Source: Litchfieldella anticariensis FP35 = DSM 16096 (GTDB lineage Bacteria > Pseudomonadota > Gammaproteobacteria > Pseudomonadales > Halomonadaceae). Taken from it: a stretch of 64,000 nucleotides of DNA. Shown in pieces: positions 59,068 to 64,000 of this stretch. Position 1 is the first letter of the stretch; each line of letters starts with the position of its first letter. The stretch covers positions 164,459 through 228,458 of the forward strand of contig NZ_KE332392.1 in assembly GCF_000409775.1 (NCBI RefSeq). The letters run 5' to 3'. Made by a program: the position numbers and the translations under genes. The notes beneath the pieces are model-generated. The model was not told where the DNA came from. It saw nothing but the letters and a program-made list of their open reading frames with translations, and ran no database searches.

Positions 59068-60494
59068 GCCATATTCTCCCTGGCCAATGGAAACTCGAGT
59101 GTCCAGCATAACCCGCCCAGCGACGAGTGTGACGGTCGCATACGCCCGCTATGGGCCTTGACCAGTGCAGTGGCAATGGAAAGCCCCAAGCCGCTGCCGC
59201 CGCTTCTGCGATTGCGTGAGCCTTCGACTCGGTATAGTCGTTCAGTGAGATGAGGGAGTCCTCTGCTGGGAACGCCGGGCGCGCTGTCCTCCCAGATGAT
59301 TCGAACATGCTGGTTATCGAGTTCAAGACGGACCTTCAGATAGCCTGGAGCATCGGTGTAGGCGCAGGTATTGTCGAGCAGGATATTCCATAGCTGGCGT
59401 AGGCGCTGGGTATCGCCGCGTATCGGTGCCGATGGCGGGATATCCATCTCCAATGCGATATCGCTGTCGCGCAACCAACCTTTGGCATCATCCAGTCGCC
59501 CGCGCAGCGACTCGGCCAGGTTCAGCGGGGCCAGCGACACTTCCAGGGCGCCAGCATCGCTCTGTGCCAGCAGCCGCAGGTCGGCGACCAAGCGTTCAAG
59601 CTGGCCGACCTCTTGAGATAGCGAATGCAAGTTATCTTCGTTCATGGGGCGAATGCCATCTTGCATGGCTTCGATCTCACCACGTAGCACCGCCAATGGC
59701 GTGCGCAGTTCGTGTGCGATATCCGATACCCAGCGTTGGCGTGCCTCGCGATTGGCTTCCAGGGTCGCGGCCAGCACATTGAAATCGTAGGACAACCGCG
59801 ACAGTTCATCCTGTCCATGCTCGGCCAGGCGAATGCTGTAATCACCTTCGGTAAGGCGTCGGGTGGCCAATGCCATACTCTGGGTACGACGGCCCAACCA
59901 CCAGGACAGTCCGCCGGCGAGCAGCAACGATGCCAGTGCTAGCGAGCCGACGATGATGGAGAGGTTGCGCTGTTGACGGGCCAGGAAGATACGATCCATA
60001 CGTGCCATCAACTGTTGAGGGGGGCGGTAGCCCAAGGCACCGACCTGCTGGCCGTTACTGATGATGGGTAGCCAATTCAACTCAGGCGGCTCCTGGCCAT
60101 CCTCGGGCAGTATCGGTGGTGGCAGCCCGATCACCGGCAGGCCATCGGCATCGTGCAGCACAAAGTCGCTGGGGTCGCCGAGACGACGATCGATGCCTTC
60201 GGGGGGAGGCCCCTCTCCTGGCCACAGTTGTTGGCGTACCAGCCGATGCCACTCCCGCCTTGATTCACGCAACCACTGCCAGTCGCCGCGCCGCTGCCAT
60301 TCCTCGCCGAGCCCCTCGGCCAGCGTCTTGGCGCGGTTGATCTGAGTCGTTTCAAGATAGTCGATGAAACCCTGGTCGAGACTACGCGACACCCCCAGGA
60401 ACACCAATCCCGAGATCACGACATTAACCACCAGAATGATCAGGAACAGCTTGATGCCCAAGCGGGATATGGCCAGGTGAGACAAGTGCTTCAT
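59064..60494 (-). CDS. baeS: Sensor histidine kinase BaeS
   Basis: A 476-residue membrane kinase: N-terminal helix (LFLIILVVNVVISGLVFLG), periplasmic domain with a Pro-rich loop, second helix (VGSLALASLLLAGGLSWWLG), HAMP, HisKA with His near residue 260 (DIAHELRTPLAVLRGE), and HATPase (LLDNTCAYTD, DSAPGVP, GGSGLGLSI). It matches BaeS in architecture and partner; the inducer is envelope damage in E. coli. Confidence 0.9.
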   Translation of the reverse strand: MKHLSHLAISRLGIKLFLIILVVNVVISGLVFLGVSRSLDQGFIDYLETTQINRAKTLAEGLGEEWQRRGDWQWLRESRREWHRLVRQQLWPGEGPPPEGIDRRLGDPSDFVLHDADGLPVIGLPPPILPEDGQEPPELNWLPIISNGQQVGALGYRPPQQLMARMDRIFLARQQRNLSIIVGSLALASLLLAGGLSWWLGRRTQSMALATRRLTEGDYSIRLAEHGQDELSRLSYDFNVLAATLEANREARQRWVSDIAHELRTPLAVLRGEIEAMQDGIRPMNEDNLHSLSQEVGQLERLVADLRLLAQSDAGALEVSLAPLNLAESLRGRLDDAKGWLRDSDIALEMDIPPSAPIRGDTQRLRQLWNILLDNTCAYTDAPGYLKVRLELDNQHVRIIWEDSAPGVPSRGLPHLTERLYRVEGSRNRRSGGSGLGLSIATALVKAHSGRMRPSHSSLGGLCWTLEFPLARENMA

Positions 60495-60657
60495 GGTGTC
60501 TCCATGGTAAGGGAAATATCGCTAGCCGGGACAGGCGCAGAGACTCCTGCACAGCTTCCTCCTTGGGGATGCAGGCATTGGTCATGAAACGTGCAAGAAC
60601 GGTGCAACTCAGAGGTCGGAGAAACACGGGCAAGTGCAGTCAGTTTTCAGTCAGAAC

Positions 60658-61725
60658 CTAAGGACAGCTTTCGCCGATTAACAACTCAGTAGTCAACAGT
60701 TTCTGCTCACGAGACGCCAGACCAAGAATCATCTTGGCGGCGAGACGTCCCTTTTCCACGCTGTCCTGGCGCACCGTGGTCAGGCGGGGGGCACGGTACT
60801 GGCCTTCGGCAATGCCGTCGAAACCCGTCAGACGGAGATCCCCGGGGACACGCAGTCCTCGCTGCTCGGCCAGGGTGAGGGCAGTCAAGGCAATACGATC
60901 AGACATGCACAACAGCAAGTCAGGTCGTTCGTCGTCGGGCAGGTCGAGAATCTCCTCGATGACTGGGGCACATACCTCATGGGTATTCTCTTCGACATTC
61001 CATATCGGCACCTGGGCGGGGTCAATGCCGTGCTCCTCGAAGGCTCGATAAAAGCCAGCCAGTCGTGAGCGGGTGATGGAACGCTCGGCCGGCAACAGTT
61101 CATATTTTTCGGTGATGGGCCCGTTACACGGTTGTTTGGTAAGACGCAGGCTGATCACCGCCGGACGTTGGGGTGGGGTCTTGAGGGCATGGCAGGCAAT
61201 GGCATAACTAGCCGGTTCATTGTCGATATGCACCGTAGGGTAGCCTTCGGGAGTGAAGTCCACCGCCACCAAAGGACGCTGGGCAGGCAGGTCGGCGAGC
61301 AACATCATGTTCGGTGGCATCAGACCGTAGGCAATGAAACCGTCGGCCATACTCGAAGAACCGGGTGCCTGAGAGATGTGCTGTCGGCCCGACAGCAACA
61401 GCAAGGTATGGCCGTGGACGTCGAGTACTTCGGCGATGCCGGAAAGCAGCTCGCTGGCCACTGCATCATTCAAGCTGTAGGTCAGGCTTTCGGCGAGCAC
61501 CACGGCAATGATTCGCGAACGCCCGGTGCGCAGACTGCGAGCCTTGGCGTCGGGGCCGGTATAACCCAGACGCCTGGCTTCGCTGAGAATACGCTCGCGC
61601 AGTTTGGGCGAGAGCTGGTCAGGCCGATTGAAGGCGTTGGAGATGCTGGCGGTGGATACACCAAGCTCGGCAGCCAGATCCTTGAGCGTGATGCGGCGTG
61701 GCGGTGGGGTCACGTTCGTTTCCAT
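60658..61725 (-). CDS. LacI-family regulator of the sugar ABC transporter
   Basis: A 355-residue repressor: helix-turn-helix (ITLKDLAAELGVSTASISNAFNRPDQLS), then a periplasmic-binding-like domain (AVVLAESLTYSLND, LLLCMSDRIALTALTLAEQRGLRVPGDLRLTGFDGI). Start 61725 matches family layout but the ribosome-binding site is weak; an in-frame ATG at 61749 with GGAG is an alternative. It lies 55 bp after the sugar-binding protein gene in the same direction, so it probably represses that transporter in response to its sugar. No clear operator was found. Confidence 0.9.
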   Translation of the reverse strand: METNVTPPPRRITLKDLAAELGVSTASISNAFNRPDQLSPKLRERILSEARRLGYTGPDAKARSLRTGRSRIIAVVLAESLTYSLNDAVASELLSGIAEVLDVHGHTLLLLSGRQHISQAPGSSSMADGFIAYGLMPPNMMLLADLPAQRPLVAVDFTPEGYPTVHIDNEPASYAIACHALKTPPQRPAVISLRLTKQPCNGPITEKYELLPAERSITRSRLAGFYRAFEEHGIDPAQVPIWNVEENTHEVCAPVIEEILDLPDDERPDLLLCMSDRIALTALTLAEQRGLRVPGDLRLTGFDGIAEGQYRAPRLTTVRQDSVEKGRLAAKMILGLASREQKLLTTELLIGESCP

Positions 61726-61780
61726 GCTAAGCAATCCAGCATCAAGCATACCGCTCCGGCTGCCGGGGCGATAGGGCGAT

Positions 61781-63085
61781 TTACCAACCGCGACGGCCGA
61801 GACGCTTGAGTTCCGAATCCAGTTGCCGAACTGCACTGGCAGCATCGATGTCGCCAGAGAGGACTTGGTGGGTGCGGTTGAAGAAGGCGTTGGAGACCCG
61901 CGCATAGGCGTCTCCGGTAACCGAAGCGGGGCGCGGCACGCCATTAGCCAGGGTTTCGTAGAGGCCTCTCATGGAGGGGTTGCTGGCTAGCACTTCCTCG
62001 TCTTGGTAGAGCGATTCAATGGTCGGGTTCATGCCCATAACGATGGCATGTGCCTTCTGCTGCGGCTTGGCAGTCATGTAGGCGACCAGGTCGGCGGCCA
62101 GTTCAGGATGCTCGGAATAGCGCGACACGGCAAAGTTCCAGCCGCCCAGGGTCGAGCGCGATTCGCCGTCGGGGCCGTGCGGCAGTGTCGCCATGCCGAC
62201 CTTGCCACGCACCGAGCTGCCTTCACTCTGGGCCAACGACCAGACATAGGGCCAGTTACGCAGGAACAGGGCATTGCCGGACTGGAAGACGCCACGGGTC
62301 TCTTCCTCGGTGTGGTTGAGAGTGCCTTCCGGCGAGATGTCGCCGATCCACGAGGCGGCAAGCTCCAAGGCGGCGATGGCCTTGGGATTGTCGATGGTGA
62401 CTTCCCCCTCGGCATCGACGAGGGTGCCGCCGCCATGACTTGCCACCCATTCCAAGGCATTGCAGGTCAGGCCTTCATAGGCACGACCTTGGAATATATA
62501 ACCCCAGAAGTCGTTGTTGCCTGCTGCGCGTTCAGCGGCCTGGATCTCGCGGGCAACCTCGGTCAGCTGCTGCCAGGTTTCGGGCACCTCATGGCCGTAC
62601 TTCTCGAGTAGGTCCTTACGGTAATAAAGCAATCCGGCATCAGTGTACCAGGGCATGGCCACCAGACGTCCGTCGATGGTGTTGTTGTCGACCAATGCTG
62701 GGAAGAAACCGTCGGTGGCATCCTCGGGTAGGTAGTCGCCCAGATCCACCAAGTGGTCGTCGAGCAGGCCGGGCCAGACGATATCGATCATCAGCACATC
62801 GACGTCGCTGGATTGACTGCTGAGCAGTTGCTGATAGAGCGACAGCTTCTCGGTGGTGGCGTTGGGGGTGGAGATGACGTTGACCTGATGGCCGGTCTGT
62901 TCGGCCCATTGTCGGGCGAGCACCGGGCAGTAGTCGGCTGCATCACCGGATCCGCAGGCGATGGAGATTTCTTCAGCCTGAACCCCATGGACCATGAGCA
63001 CCGAGCTAGTTAGAAGAAACGTGCTGGCGCCACCCTTGAGCAGACGGCGAGTGGCCGATAAGGAGCGAGTCGATACAAGAGGCAT
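61781..63085 (-). CDS. Sugar ABC transporter substrate-binding protein (family 1)
   Basis: A 434-residue periplasmic binding protein of the maltose/trehalose/alpha-glucoside class. A twin-Arg-like N-terminus (TRRLLKGG) precedes the signal peptide ending VQA. Body features: DVDVLMIDIVWPGLLDDH, AMPWYTDAGLLYYRKDLLEKYG, FLRNWPYVWSLAQSEGS, TLGGWNFAVSRYSEHP. It lies 43 bp after the ATPase gene; the permeases must be beyond the right edge. Ligand type (probably a disaccharide) is inferred. Confidence 0.9.
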   Translation of the reverse strand: MPLVSTRSLSATRRLLKGGASTFLLTSSVLMVHGVQAEEISIACGSGDAADYCPVLARQWAEQTGHQVNVISTPNATTEKLSLYQQLLSSQSSDVDVLMIDIVWPGLLDDHLVDLGDYLPEDATDGFFPALVDNNTIDGRLVAMPWYTDAGLLYYRKDLLEKYGHEVPETWQQLTEVAREIQAAERAAGNNDFWGYIFQGRAYEGLTCNALEWVASHGGGTLVDAEGEVTIDNPKAIAALELAASWIGDISPEGTLNHTEEETRGVFQSGNALFLRNWPYVWSLAQSEGSSVRGKVGMATLPHGPDGESRSTLGGWNFAVSRYSEHPELAADLVAYMTAKPQQKAHAIVMGMNPTIESLYQDEEVLASNPSMRGLYETLANGVPRPASVTGDAYARVSNAFFNRTHQVLSGDIDAASAVRQLDSELKRLGRRGW

Positions 63086-63128
63086 TGGCGAATTCCCTCT
63101 ATTGTGATTGTTGGAGAGCTGGGTGCTT

Positions 63129-64000
63129 TTAGGCGGCCTGGCTTTGCTTGGCGAGCGCTAGGGCCTTGTCGTTGCCATCGAACAGATGAACGTGTTCGAG
63201 CTCCGGCACCAGGGCTACGCGCTGGCCGACCTTCCAGCGACTCGGTGCCTCACTGCGGTGGATCAACAGGGTGTCGCCTGCCTTGGGCTCGAGATAGACG
63301 TATACCTCGTTGCCCAGATACTCGACGTTGACGATCTCGAAGCTATTATTGCCCTCCGCTTCGGCCAGGCGCAGATGCTCGGGACGCACACCCAGGGTCA
63401 AACCGGCGCCAGGACGTTGATCGTCACCGCTTTGGGGCAGGGCCAATTCACCGAGGCCCGGCGCGCGCACCTGGCAGCCGCTGGCTGAGCCTTCCATCAA
63501 CTCAGCCGGCATGAAATTCATGGTCGGTGAGCCGATGAAACCGGCAACGAATTTGGTCGCAGGCTGCTGATAGAGCGTATGAGGGCTGCCGACTTGCTCG
63601 ACGCGACCGTCGCGCAGCACCACGATCTTGTCGGCCAGTGTCATGGCCTCGACCTGGTCGTGGGTGACATAGACCATGGTGGAGCCCAGGCGATGGTGCA
63701 GGCGGGCGATCTCGTTGCGCATTTGTACACGCAGTGAGGCGTCAAGGTTGGAAAGGGGCTCGTCGAACAGCAGGATACGTGGTTCACGGGCCATGGCGCG
63801 GCCCATGGCGACACGTTGACGCTGGCCACCGGAGAGTTCCTTGGGCTTGCGATGCAACAGTTCCTCTAGCTGCAGGATACGCGCCGTTGCCATCACCCGT
63901 TCATCGATGGTTTCCTTGGCGGTCTTGGCCAGTTTGAGGCCGAAGGCCATGTTCTCGTAGACCGTCATGTGCGGGTAGAGAGCATAGGACTGGAACACCA
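63129..64000 (-). CDS. Sugar ABC transporter ATPase, UgpC/MalK type (partial)
   Basis: The visible 290 residues begin after Walker A, which is outside the window. They include the Q-loop (VFQSYALYPHMTVYENMAFGLKL), signature LSGGQRQRVAMGRA, Walker B ILLFDEPLSNLDA, switch His VTHDQVEAMTLAD, and the C-terminal TOBE-type regulatory domain (GVRPEHLRLAE). This is the MalK/UgpC type that powers sugar ABC importers and can bind regulators. The 5' end is cut by the right edge. Confidence 0.93.
   Translation of the reverse strand, partial: VFQSYALYPHMTVYENMAFGLKLAKTAKETIDERVMATARILQLEELLHRKPKELSGGQRQRVAMGRAMAREPRILLFDEPLSNLDASLRVQMRNEIARLHHRLGSTMVYVTHDQVEAMTLADKIVVLRDGRVEQVGSPHTLYQQPATKFVAGFIGSPTMNFMPAELMEGSASGCQVRAPGLGELALPQSGDDQRPGAGLTLGVRPEHLRLAEAEGNNSFEIVNVEYLGNEVYVYLEPKAGDTLLIHRSEAPSRWKVGQRVALVPELEHVHLFDGNDKALALAKQSQAA

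Noticed and set aside
1-64000. tRNA, rRNA, CRISPR array, insertion sequence, prophage or integron
   Set aside because: No cloverleaf, repeat-spacer pattern, transposase, integrase or flanking terminal repeats were seen by eye; a tRNAscan or ISfinder run would settle it.

Overview
The window looks like chromosomal DNA of a moderately halophilic gammaproteobacterium, most likely Halomonas or a close relative. The support is high-GC coding DNA with gammaproteobacterial gene types, two TRAP transporter loci (one with a TeaD-like universal stress protein), a BetT choline transporter with a long C-terminal tail, a Pseudomonas-type fru operon and a Pseudomonas-type ethanol-oxidation cluster. The genus is inferred from gene content, not from a marker gene. 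I saw no tRNA, rRNA, CRISPR array, insertion sequence or prophage.

Layout. 1-5.7 kb: a Gfo/Idh/MocA oxidoreductase (cut by the left edge) diverges from a LacI-type regulator across a perfect 16-bp operator, followed by a DctPQM TRAP transporter, a small secreted protein and a macro-domain deacetylase. 6.1-10.3 kb: a TAXI-TRAP system (binding protein, fused permease, UspA protein). 10.5-15.7 kb: DUF2189 membrane protein, MOSC protein, LprI-like protein, then a periplasmic molybdopterin-fold protein beside a hybrid histidine kinase. 15.7-22.5 kb: Cra and the fruBKA operon, with a good Cra operator.

22.7-38.0 kb is an alcohol-oxidation island of the exa/ped type: FIST protein and ErcS'-like kinase, an ErbR-like response regulator, a PQQ-associated ABC system with a beta-propeller protein, cytochrome c-550 PedF, a MoxJ-like binding protein, a PQQ alcohol dehydrogenase carrying the Asp-Tyr-Asp lanthanide motif, and aldehyde dehydrogenase ExaC. 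A LecB-type lectin gene sits between the kinase and the regulator, next to short decayed copies of the kinase and ABC ATPase 3' ends. An identical 10-mer lies about 140 bp upstream of both the cytochrome and dehydrogenase genes.

38.1-51.6 kb: a DauA-like SulP transporter, then a metal and envelope-stress island. It holds copBA with copRS and a cupredoxin, with the same tandem repeat exactly 53 bp before both the copper oxidase and the cupredoxin; a dgkA-pap2-eptA lipid A modification operon behind a PmrA-like box; a broken beta-propeller gene; a Met-rich Spy/CnrX-like protein; and a copper P-type ATPase with a DUF2933 protein.

51.7-54.9 kb is the least familiar unit: an ECF sigma factor, a zinc-finger anti-sigma factor and two related ArsM-like methyltransferases (one fused to a MerC-like membrane domain), organised around two divergent, near-identical ECF-type promoters. 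The methyltransferases lack most of the arsenite-binding cysteines, so their substrate is open. 55.0-60.5 kb: BetT with a BetI-like inverted repeat, then baeSR and a spy-like gene with an 11-bp-period repeat. 60.7-64 kb: a LacI regulator and part of a sugar ABC transporter that continues past the right edge.
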